Both the position numbers and the translations under genes were made by a program. Below, piece after piece: positions 36,829-45,390 of a stretch of 64,000 bases of DNA (positions are counted from its first letter, which is position 1; every line of letters begins with the position of its first letter). Source of the DNA: Dongia rigui. Lineage in GTDB: Bacteria > Pseudomonadota > Alphaproteobacteria > Dongiales > Dongiaceae. The stretch covers positions 124,001 through 188,000 of the forward strand of contig NZ_JAXCLX010000003.1 in the NCBI RefSeq assembly GCF_034044635.1. The letters are read 5' to 3'. A model generated the notes under the pieces. That model saw only the letters and a list, made by a program, of their open reading frames with translations. It ran no database searches and was not told the origin of the DNA.

Positions 36829-37881
36829 ATGACATCAAAAAGGATGTGGGCTGCCTTGGCATTGGCTGCCGCGACGGCGAGCATGACGGGTCCTGCCGCC
36901 GCGGAGGAAAGTTTCACCGCCGTTGGCTGGGGCGGCAGCTGGAACGAGGCGTATGACCAGGGCGTGTTCCAGCCCTTCACCAAGGAAAGCGGCATCAAGG
37001 TCGTGCTCGACGAATGGGAAGGAGAACTCGCCAAGCTCCGCGCCCAGGTCGAGAGCAACGCCATCGTCTATGATTTCGTCAGCGTCGAAGCACCGCAGCT
37101 CGAGATCGGCTGCGCCGAGGGGCTCTTCGAGAAGCTGCCGGCGGCGATCTATGCGCAGAAGGACGATTACCTGCCGGGCACGATCCATGAATGCGGCCTC
37201 GCCTCCGACACCTGGGCGACCGTCATGGTTTATGACGGCAACAAGATCAAGGACGGCCCGCAAAGCTGGGCCGATTTCTGGGACGTGGAGAAATTCCCGG
37301 GCAAGCGCGGCATGCTGGGCGGGGCGCAATATACGCTGGAAAACGCGATGATGGCGGCGGGCGTCGCCCCGGCCGACGTCTATACCGAGCTTCGTAAGCC
37401 CGGCGGCGTCGACAAGGCCTTCGCCATGCTCGACAAGATCAAGCCGCATGTCGTGTGGTGGACCAGCTCGACCAAGGCGCTGCAGAATCTGTCGGCCGGC
37501 GAAGTGGTGATGACCGATCTCTACAACGCCCGCGTCACCTCGGAGAACGAGAAGAACAAGACCAATTTCGTCATCGCCTGGAATGCCGGCTATTTCTACG
37601 GCACCGACATGTGGGCCGTGGTGAAGGGTGCCCCGCACCAGGCCGCGGCCGAGAAGTTCCTCGACTTCTTCGCCAAGCCGGAAAACCAGGCGGGCTTCCC
37701 GAAACTCTACGCCTATGGCGTCGGCCACAAAAAGGTGTCTGAATATCTGACACCAGAACAGCTCGACCGCCTGCCCACCTCGGAGAAGAACCTCGCCCAT
37801 GGCGCCGTCTACGACACCGAGTTCTGGGCCGAGAACAAGGAAGCCCTGGAGCAGCGCTTCCAGGCCTGGCTCGCCCAATAA
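36829..37881 (+). CDS. PotD-like ABC transporter solute-binding protein
   Basis: 350 residues. Sec signal peptide (about 1-25, cleaved after AAA). Mature protein starts ESFTAVGWGGSWNEAYDQGVFQPFTKESG, the spermidine/putrescine/Fe-binding type of periplasmic receptor, and contains KIKPHVVWWTSSTKALQNLSAGEV. AAGGAGG precedes the start. The acidic polyamine pocket cannot be confirmed by eye. First gene of an importer operon with two permeases, divergent from the beta-amino-acid-type operon and sharing its operator palindrome. Ligand could be an amine, an amino acid or a conjugate. Confidence 0.88.
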   Translation: MTSKRMWAALALAAATASMTGPAAAEESFTAVGWGGSWNEAYDQGVFQPFTKESGIKVVLDEWEGELAKLRAQVESNAIVYDFVSVEAPQLEIGCAEGLFEKLPAAIYAQKDDYLPGTIHECGLASDTWATVMVYDGNKIKDGPQSWADFWDVEKFPGKRGMLGGAQYTLENAMMAAGVAPADVYTELRKPGGVDKAFAMLDKIKPHVVWWTSSTKALQNLSAGEVVMTDLYNARVTSENEKNKTNFVIAWNAGYFYGTDMWAVVKGAPHQAAAEKFLDFFAKPENQAGFPKLYAYGVGHKKVSEYLTPEQLDRLPTSEKNLAHGAVYDTEFWAENKEALEQRFQAWLAQ

Positions 37882-37891
37882 CGCGGCGGCG

Positions 37892-39127
37892 ATGCCAACC
37901 GACCATCACCGGGCGCCGGGGTTCCGGCGCCCGTTTCTTTCGGGGGTTTTCGCCAGCGCCAATCTGCGCTTGTTTCTGCTGGTGCTGCCGCTGCTCGGCT
38001 TCATCATCGTCACCGTCATCGTGCCCGTCGGGCATTTCCTCGCCCGGTCGGTCGACAATTCGGCGATCGCCGACAACATGCCCCTGACCGCCGCGGCCCT
38101 CGCCGCCTGGCAGCCGGCCGACGGCACGCCTGATCAGGCGGCCTTTGCAGCCTTCGCCGCCGATATCCGCGCGGCGGCCGCGAGGGACACGCTGGGGCAG
38201 CTGGCGCAGGGTCTCAACCAGCAATTCCCCGGCAGCCGCACTTTCATCATCCGCAGCGGCCCGCTCGCCGCCAAGCTGACCGCCGGCGCCGAGAAGGCCG
38301 AGTTGCTCACGAAATTCCCGGCCCTCAACGACACGCGGCTGTGGTCTATCTTCAAGGCGGCGGGCTCCAAGGTGACCGACTTCTACCTGCTGCAATCGCT
38401 CGATCTCGAGCGCGATGCGAAGGGCGCCATCGCCGCCGTCACGCCTGACCGGGCGATCTTTCTGGCGGCGATCTGGCGCACCATCGTCATCAGCATCAAT
38501 GTGACGCTGATCTGCGCGCTCGTCGCCTTGCCCGTCGCTCATGTGTTGGCGGCAGCCCGCCCGCCTTATGCCGGTATCCTGCTGGCGCTGGTGCTCTTCC
38601 CCCTGTGGACCTCGCTGCTGGTGCGCACGGTCTCCTGGATCATCATCCTCCAAGGCGAGGGGCCGGTGAACACGACCCTCCAATTCCTGCATCTCATCGA
38701 GCAGCCGCTGCATCTCGTCTATACGCGGGGCAGCCTCTATATCGCCATGGTCCAGGTGCTGCTGCCGTTGATGATCCTTTCCATTCTGGCGGTGGTGGTG
38801 AAGCTGCCCAAGGAATTGGTGCGGGCGGCCACGTCGCTCGGCGCCAATTGGTGGCAAAGCTATTGGCGCGTGCAATTGCCGCTCATCGCCCCCGGCATCG
38901 TCACCGGCGCCGGCATCGTCTTCGTCTTTGCGCTCGGCTACTACATCACGCCGGCCTTGATCGGCGGGCCGCAGGACCAGATGCTGAGTTCCTATGTGGC
39001 GCTCTACACCAACAAGACGCTCAACTGGGGGCTCGCCGCAGCACTCGCCCTGCAATTGCTGCTGGTCCTGGTCATCGCCCTGCTGGGCTGGGCGGCGTTC
39101 CAGAACTTGAGCCGGCGGAGGGTCTAG
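37892..39127 (+). CDS. ABC transporter permease, PotB-like
   Basis: 411 residues. First helix at about 25-45, then a large extracytoplasmic insertion (about 50-190), followed by five helices. The EAA-type loop ELVRAATSLGANWWQSYWRVQLPLIAPG near 305-333 contacts the ATPase. The long insertion is known for one PotB subgroup. The start ATG 37892 lies 10 bases after the SBP stop. A terminator-like hairpin occupies its codons 7-14, so a later start is possible. Confidence 0.87.
   Translation: MPTDHHRAPGFRRPFLSGVFASANLRLFLLVLPLLGFIIVTVIVPVGHFLARSVDNSAIADNMPLTAAALAAWQPADGTPDQAAFAAFAADIRAAAARDTLGQLAQGLNQQFPGSRTFIIRSGPLAAKLTAGAEKAELLTKFPALNDTRLWSIFKAAGSKVTDFYLLQSLDLERDAKGAIAAVTPDRAIFLAAIWRTIVISINVTLICALVALPVAHVLAAARPPYAGILLALVLFPLWTSLLVRTVSWIIILQGEGPVNTTLQFLHLIEQPLHLVYTRGSLYIAMVQVLLPLMILSILAVVVKLPKELVRAATSLGANWWQSYWRVQLPLIAPGIVTGAGIVFVFALGYYITPALIGGPQDQMLSSYVALYTNKTLNWGLAAALALQLLLVLVIALLGWAAFQNLSRRRV
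37911..37932 (+). terminator. Terminator-like hairpin just after the SBP gene
   Basis: Perfect 9-bp stem GGGCGCCGG / CCGGCGCCC with GGTT loop, followed by GTTTCTTTC. It would partly end transcription after the solute-binding protein, giving more SBP than permease. It lies within the first codons of the permease as annotated. Confidence 0.5.
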
Positions 39128-39937
39128 ATGCGTTTCTGGCCACGCCTGCGCGCTCAGCTTGCCGGCGTTCATACGGCGCTTGTCCTCCTCTTCATCCTGG
39201 CGCCGATCGCCATCATGGTGCCGATCTCGCTCACCAGCGGGACCCTGCTGACATTGCCCGTGCCGGGCTGGTCGACACGCTGGTACGAGACGGTCTTTAC
39301 CGATCCGCGCTGGACGGGGGCGTTCCTCAACTCGCTCATCGTTGGCGGCGCCTCGACCTTGCTGGCAACACTCCTCGGCACACTGGCAGCCATCGGTCTC
39401 ACCTGGGGGCGGTTTCCAGGTCAGAAGCTGATCCTGGCGCTGATCTCGGTGCCGCTGATCCTGCCCATCGTCATCATGGGCGTCGCCTGCTTCAGCTTTT
39501 ACGCCACGATGGGGCTGGTGGGCTCCCGCCTCTCGCTCATCCTGGCGCATGCGGGCCTCGCCGCACCCGTGGTGGTGACCACGGTGATGGCGAACTTGAA
39601 AAGCTTCGATCGCGGCTTGATGCGCGCCGGGGCGTCGCTGGGTGCTGGCCCGCTCCTCGCCTTCCGCCGCATCCTGGTGCCGTTGGTGGCGCCCGGCATC
39701 TGCACCGGCGCGCTGGTCGCCTTCCTCATCTCCTTTGACGAGGTGGTGATCGCCAGCTTCCTCACCACCGCCGATCAACGCACCTTGCCGCGTCAGATCT
39801 TCAGCGGTGTGCGTGAATCGATCAGTCCGGCCATTGCCGCCGCGGCGGTGGTGCTCATCGTCATCTCGGCGCTTGTCCTGGCGCTGACCGCCGATATGCA
39901 ACGCCGTGCCCGCAAGCTGCAATCGGTGCGGCGATGA
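39128..39937 (+). CDS. ABC transporter permease, PotC-like
   Basis: 269 residues, six predicted helices (first at about 15-38). EAA-type loop RGLMRAGASLGAGPLLAFRRILVPLVAPG near 161-189. Begins on the base after the PotB-like stop and overlaps the C45 gene by ATGA, so all are one operon. No gene for the ATP-binding subunit follows; the ATPase must be encoded elsewhere or shared. Confidence 0.9.
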   Translation: MRFWPRLRAQLAGVHTALVLLFILAPIAIMVPISLTSGTLLTLPVPGWSTRWYETVFTDPRWTGAFLNSLIVGGASTLLATLLGTLAAIGLTWGRFPGQKLILALISVPLILPIVIMGVACFSFYATMGLVGSRLSLILAHAGLAAPVVVTTVMANLKSFDRGLMRAGASLGAGPLLAFRRILVPLVAPGICTGALVAFLISFDEVVIASFLTTADQRTLPRQIFSGVRESISPAIAAAAVVLIVISALVLALTADMQRRARKLQSVRR

Positions 39938-40962
39938 TCGGCGATTGCCCCATCCTCGACCTCCGCGGCGACGCGAGGCAGCGCGGGCGGCAGCATGGCG
40001 AGGCGGCCCGTGACCTCATCGCCCGCCATATCGATCTGTGGCGCCGCGAGACGGAAAAGCAGACCGCCCTGCCCCACCGCGAGGCGCGCGACCGGATGCT
40101 GGGTGGCACGCATTTTCCGGCCGCCATCCGGCGCTGGACCCCGCATCTCTGGGAAGAGCTGCAGGGGATCGCCGAAGGAGCCGGCCAGGCGCTCGACGAC
40201 GTCTTGGCGCTCAATCTCACCGACGAGCAATGGTGGTTCTTCGCGGAAAGACAGGCCGAGGCCTGCACCAGCTTTGCCTATCGCGACGCGGCGGGGGTGG
40301 TCTGGTCAGGCCAGAACCTCGACATCACGGGTTGGATGGACGGGCTGCAGGTCATCCTGCGCTATGGGGGGCCGGACGGTCACGCCGTGGCGGCCACGCT
40401 GGCCGGCACCATTGGCATGACGGGGATCAATGCGCAGGGTCTCTCCATCTGCTGCAACACGCTCTTGCAACTGCCGCATCGCGCCGATGGCCTGCCGGCC
40501 TTGTGCGCCATCCGCGGCTTCCTCGACCAGCCCGATCTCGCAGGCGGTGAAGCCTTCATGAATCATGTCACGCATGCCTCGGGACTGCATTACCTTGTGG
40601 CAGATCCCACGGGTTGGCTGGGCCTTGCCTGCGATGCCGATGGCGTGCGCCGCGTTGAGAGCGGGCCGGATTGGTACTGCCACACCAATCATTGCAAGGA
40701 CACACCCGAGCGCGCCTCGCGCTCCTCCGGCGACCGGCTGGCCGCCATGGAAAGCGCCCTGGCCACGGCCAACGTAAAGATGGCCCTGACGACGCAACCG
40801 ATCTGCCGCGACGGCACCTCGCCCACCGATCCCATCGGCTTTACGATCTTCTCCGCGCTTTGGCGGAATATGCCGAACCCGACGGCCCGCCTCGCCGCCG
40901 GACCACCGAACAGCGCGCGCTATCGCGACATCGCCTTGTCGCCTATTTCAGGCTGTAATTGA
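39934..40962 (+). CDS. C45-family Ntn hydrolase in the importer operon
   Basis: 342 residues. Same superfamily as the protein at 31381: GDARQRGRQHGEAA near 12-25, EELQGIAEGAGQALDDVLALN near 74-94, predicted nucleophile Cys111 in EACTSF, and NLDITGWMDG after it. Translationally coupled to the PotC-like permease (ATGA), so its substrate is probably what the importer brings in, an amide or N-acyl compound. The Gly before the nucleophile is Ala here (EAC rather than DGC), a point to check for autoprocessing. Overlaps tonB by 20 bases tail to tail. Confidence 0.8.
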   Translation: MIGDCPILDLRGDARQRGRQHGEAARDLIARHIDLWRRETEKQTALPHREARDRMLGGTHFPAAIRRWTPHLWEELQGIAEGAGQALDDVLALNLTDEQWWFFAERQAEACTSFAYRDAAGVVWSGQNLDITGWMDGLQVILRYGGPDGHAVAATLAGTIGMTGINAQGLSICCNTLLQLPHRADGLPALCAIRGFLDQPDLAGGEAFMNHVTHASGLHYLVADPTGWLGLACDADGVRRVESGPDWYCHTNHCKDTPERASRSSGDRLAAMESALATANVKMALTTQPICRDGTSPTDPIGFTIFSALWRNMPNPTARLAAGPPNSARYRDIALSPISGCN

Positions 40963-41779
40963 TGGGGATGTTGCGCGCCAGCTGATCGCCCACAATTTCA
41001 GGCGGCAGGGGCGGCAAGGGCGAGGCGCGCTTGAAGGTGGCGATCGCATCTTCATCCAAGGATTCATAGCCCGAGCTGCGCACGATCTGCGCCTCCAGCA
41101 CGTTGCCGTCGCGATCGAAGACAAAGCGCACCATGGGCGACCCGGTTTCCTTCTTGCGCTTGGCCGATTTCGGATAGCGCTGATACTTCTTGATATGCTT
41201 GTAGAAGGCGATCTCCCATTGCTGGGTCGCGACACCAACGCGTGCGATTTCATCCGGCGAGGGACCGGCGGGGACGGCAGCCGCCAGCGTGTTGGGCTGC
41301 GGCGGCGATTCGACCTTGGTCGTCGATGGCTCGTCGCTGGCGGTCTTGAAATCCTTCGCCGGCGCCGGTGTTTCCACCGGCTTCACCGGCGGCTTTTTGA
41401 TCTTCTCCGGTGCCTCTTTCTTCTTCTTTTTCTTCACCGGCTTCGGCTTCTCCGGCACCGCGACCGCGACCTTCACCTCAGGCGGTGCCGGCGGCATCAG
41501 GTCCAGTTCCGAAATCGGCGGCGGCGGATCCATCACCGGCTCAATATCGGGTTCCTCGACTGCTTTGGGCGGTGGAGGCGGCGCCACGGGCACCGGCGCC
41601 AATTCGAAGGCGATGGCCGTCATCGGCGGCGCCAGCATTTCAGTGGGGCCGCTTTCCCAATAGAGATAGCCAGCCGTTCCGCCGCCGACATGCAGGCCAA
41701 GCACAAGCATCGCGGCACTGGTCCAGCGGCCGGCGAGCCAGCCACGGCGATCGAGGGAGCTTTCGAAAGCGACGCTCAT
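40943..41779 (-). CDS. tonB: TonB energy transducer
   Basis: 278 residues. One N-terminal helix (about 20-42, with His30), a Pro-rich periplasmic linker with runs of Pro and Lys (about 55-160), and the C-terminal TonB domain (about 195-278: YQRYPKSAKRKKETG, VRFVFDRDGNVLEA, SLDEDAIATFKRASPLPPLP). Transmits proton motive force from ExbBD to outer-membrane receptors. Follows exbD by 6 bases. Confidence 0.93.
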   Translation of the reverse strand: MSVAFESSLDRRGWLAGRWTSAAMLVLGLHVGGGTAGYLYWESGPTEMLAPPMTAIAFELAPVPVAPPPPPKAVEEPDIEPVMDPPPPISELDLMPPAPPEVKVAVAVPEKPKPVKKKKKKEAPEKIKKPPVKPVETPAPAKDFKTASDEPSTTKVESPPQPNTLAAAVPAGPSPDEIARVGVATQQWEIAFYKHIKKYQRYPKSAKRKKETGSPMVRFVFDRDGNVLEAQIVRSSGYESLDEDAIATFKRASPLPPLPPEIVGDQLARNIPINYSLK

Positions 41780-41785
41780 GATCTC

Positions 41786-42235
41786 TCAGGGCGTTGGCAC
41801 CGGCTGCGCCGGGACCGGCGCAGTTTCCGTGCCGACCAGCGCGATCTTCAGATAACCCACCTCGCGCAGCATGTTCATGACGATCATGATTTCGCCGTAA
41901 GGCACTTCCTCATCGGCACGAAGGAAGATGCGGGTCTCCTTGTCCCCCTTGGTCAGCGTCTCCAGCGCCGGGCCGAACGTATCGCGCGGCACCTTGTTGT
42001 TGCCAAGGCTCAAGCCTAGTTGCTCGTCGATGGTGAGGAAGACCGGCTTGTCCGGCCGCGGTGCGGGCGTCGCGGTCGAGGCCGGCAGATCGACCGGAAC
42101 ATCAACCGTCGACAAGGGCGCCGCCACCATGAAGATGATCAGCAGCACCAGGATGACGTCGATAAACGGCGTCACATTGATGTCGTGATTGACATCGAGC
42201 TCGTCATCGCCGCCGTGATTGAGCCGAACCGCCAT
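41786..42235 (-). CDS. exbD: Biopolymer transport protein ExbD
   Basis: 149 residues. Single helix at about 24-43 starting TPFIDVILVLLIIFMV, with the proton-carrying Asp26. Periplasmic domain ends with MIVMNMLREVGYLKIALVG. Partner of ExbB and TonB in the same operon. Confidence 0.94.
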   Translation of the reverse strand: MAVRLNHGGDDELDVNHDINVTPFIDVILVLLIIFMVAAPLSTVDVPVDLPASTATPAPRPDKPVFLTIDEQLGLSLGNNKVPRDTFGPALETLTKGDKETRIFLRADEEVPYGEIMIVMNMLREVGYLKIALVGTETAPVPAQPVPTP

Positions 42236-42249
42236 CGCTGTCGTCCCCG

Positions 42250-43245
<996 letters not shown>

Positions 43246-43320
43246 TTTTTGCTCTTTTCTGAATAGGTTAGGAGTCAAGCCACCCGGGCGACCGTGCTTT
43301 GCTGTTTTGGTTATGATAGG

Positions 43321-43347
43321 AATGCAAATGAATTGCAATAGCATTTG
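43321..43347. promoter_or_regulatory. Fur-box-like dyad upstream of exbB
   Basis: AATGCAAATGAATTGCAATAG followed by CATTTG: overlapping TGCAAAT/ATTTGCA-type half-sites as in iron regulator boxes. Similar sites precede the receptor (48013) and fecI (49757). Seen by eye. Confidence 0.55.
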
Positions 43348-43354
43348 ACGCCGT

Positions 43355-44608
43355 TCATTCGGCCATTTGACGCGCGAGGGCGGCGTTCTGGCGCCGGCGC
43401 CGCTTCATCCACCACATGGTGAGACCGGTGATCGAGAACAGCAGCGGCAACAGGCCGGACAGGAAGACCAGGAACTGCCAGATCGGGCCCCAGCCGAAGC
43501 CATAATGCAGCGGCCGCTGGTAAAGGGCGAAAGTGTCGCCCGCACTCATCTCGCGCGGATCACGTACCTCGATGACTTGGGCCTTCCAGGGGTCGACGAA
43601 GACGGTCGTGTTGAAGAAGGTCGAGCTCTCGCCCGGCAATGCATAGCTCAGGCGATAGGGCTGGTCTGGGCGCTGCGGCATGAAGGCACCCTGCAGCTTC
43701 TGCTCGTGCGCCACTGCCGCATCGCCAAGACCCACGGCCGTCGCAATGTCGATCGGCGTCACCCCTTCTTGCGGCTGCACCGTCACGGCATTGGGGCGCA
43801 GATCCCGCACCGGCGTCACGAGGCCGACCACCGCATTGATCGGCTGCGGATAGACGATATAGAGCCCCGTGAAGCTGACAATGACGAAGACCGCAAGGCC
43901 CCAGAAGCCGAACGTGTTGTGAAGATCGCGGTTGAGCCGCAGGGTCGTGGCATTGCGCTTGATGGTGAGCTGCTGGCGCCATTGCCCAGGCCGCGGCCAC
44001 CAGATGATGAGGCCGCTCACGCCTAAGAACAGCATCACGACACCCAGCCAGCCGACGATGTCGCGGCCGGCGCCGGGAATCATCAACGATCCGTGCAGCT
44101 GATGCATCACGCCGAAAAATCCGCCCTGACGGTTCATGCCCTTCTGCACGTCGAGGACGGCAAGTGAGACGGGATCGATGCGGACCTGGCCGCCGCCCAT
44201 CATGCCGCCCGGTCCACCTTGCGGCGCGCCGCCACCTTGTGCCGGTGCTTGCGCCTGTCCGGTTGCTTGGCCCTGCCCCGAGGACTGCCCCTGGCCCGAG
44301 GCCTGCCCCTGCGCCCGCGCGAAGCGCACCAGGGCAGGTTCTCCCGGGACCGCCGGCAACGTAATGGCGGCAGGCTTCACGCCCTCCCCCATGGCTGATT
44401 GCGCCGCGGCAACAATCGCCCCCACCGGCCGCGGCGTGCCGCTGACCAGCGTATAGCGCGTCTCATCGCTGCCGAACCAGGACGGAAAGTCATCATGATA
44501 AACGAGGATCGATCCAGTCAGACCCAGGATGACGAGGGGCACGAACAGGATGAGAGCCAGCCAAAGATGAATTTCCTGCAGCAGCTGGCGGAAGGTCATG
44601 CGCTTCAT
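43355..44608 (-). CDS. PepSY-domain iron-regulated membrane protein
   Basis: 417 residues. Four helices: about 10-35, 165-190, 225-250 and 365-390. The opening [34 protein letters not shown] and later [36 protein letters not shown] identify the PepSY-associated transmembrane family, often ferric-siderophore reductases. A low-complexity Gln/Gly insertion of SGQGQ-type repeats lies at about 95-140. Follows piuC by 17 bases in the iron locus. Confidence 0.85.
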   Translation of the reverse strand: MKRMTFRQLLQEIHLWLALILFVPLVILGLTGSILVYHDDFPSWFGSDETRYTLVSGTPRPVGAIVAAAQSAMGEGVKPAAITLPAVPGEPALVRFARAQGQASGQGQSSGQGQATGQAQAPAQGGGAPQGGPGGMMGGGQVRIDPVSLAVLDVQKGMNRQGGFFGVMHQLHGSLMIPGAGRDIVGWLGVVMLFLGVSGLIIWWPRPGQWRQQLTIKRNATTLRLNRDLHNTFGFWGLAVFVIVSFTGLYIVYPQPINAVVGLVTPVRDLRPNAVTVQPQEGVTPIDIATAVGLGDAAVAHEQKLQGAFMPQRPDQPYRLSYALPGESSTFFNTTVFVDPWKAQVIEVRDPREMSAGDTFALYQRPLHYGFGWGPIWQFLVFLSGLLPLLFSITGLTMWWMKRRRRQNAALARQMAE

Positions 44609-44625
44609 GGAGATAGCCTCGTCGT

Positions 44626-45306
44626 TCAGAGCTCCGCCCAGCGGCGGAGAAGGTTGTGATAGATGCCGGTCAAAGGCACGATCGCGGCATGGCCGGCGTG
44701 ATCGGCATTCAAGGCCTGGATCGAACGGTCAAAATCGAACAGCAATGTGCGCTGCCCGTCATCGCGGACCATGCTTTGCAGCCAGAAGAAGGAGGCAATG
44801 CGCGCGCCGCGGGTGACCGGCGTCACCGCATGAAGGCTGGTCGAGGGGTAAAGCACCATGTCACCGGCCGGCAGCTTCACGCTGTGCGAACCATAGGTGT
44901 CGTCGACGGTGAGCTCGCCGCCGTCATATTCGTCAGGGGCGCTCAAGAACAAGGTGCAGGAGAGATCCGTGCGGATGCGTGCCTCGGCATCCAGCCCCTG
45001 GCGGATAGCGTTGTCGACATGGGCACCGAACCCATCGCCGACCTCATAGCGATTAAAGAGCGGCGGGAAGACGCGCGAGGGCAAGGCCGCCGACACAAAG
45101 ATCGCATTGCTTTCGAGTGCGGTGAGGATCAGATCGCCAAGCTCGACCGCGACCGCGCTGTCTTCCGGAAGCTGCGTGTTCTTCTTCACCTTGGCGGATC
45201 CAAGCCCCGCGGTGACCCGGCCATCGATCCAATCGGCCGATGCCAGCCTCTCGCGGCAATGGCTGACCTGTTCCTTGGTCAGCACCTGCGGAATCCGTAG
45301 CAGCAT
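44626..45306 (-). CDS. piuC: PKHD-type Fe(II)/2-oxoglutarate hydroxylase
   Basis: 226 residues. Prolyl-4-hydroxylase-like fold with the Fe ligands HxD in GAHVDNAI near 95-97, a distal His in [13 protein letters not shown] near 156-162, and Arg in GARIASFFW for 2-oxoglutarate. Matches the YbiX/PiuC family, which is usually encoded beside catecholate siderophore receptors (fiu, piuA), as here. Role in siderophore handling is inferred. Confidence 0.9.
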   Translation of the reverse strand: MLLRIPQVLTKEQVSHCRERLASADWIDGRVTAGLGSAKVKKNTQLPEDSAVAVELGDLILTALESNAIFVSAALPSRVFPPLFNRYEVGDGFGAHVDNAIRQGLDAEARIRTDLSCTLFLSAPDEYDGGELTVDDTYGSHSVKLPAGDMVLYPSTSLHAVTPVTRGARIASFFWLQSMVRDDGQRTLLFDFDRSIQALNADHAGHAAIVPLTGIYHNLLRRWAEL

Positions 45307-45332
45307 CTTCTTTGTCCCTATGTTGTGGCGAA

Positions 45333-45361
45333 GCCCCGGCCGCGATTTTCACGGCCGGGGC
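45333..45361 (-). terminator. Strong hairpin between the receptor gene and piuC
   Basis: Perfect 10-bp stem GCCCCGGCCG / CGGCCGGGGC with a 9-base loop, 30 bases after the receptor stop. No T-tract follows on the minus strand. Could limit read-through into piuC or protect the receptor mRNA. Confidence 0.5.
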
Positions 45362-45390
45362 GTTGCTATCCTGCAAAGATTTTTGGACGT

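Noticed and set aside
37571-39922. 783-residue open frame on the minus strand
   Set aside because: Antisense to the two permeases; Arg/Gln/His-rich with no recognisable domain.
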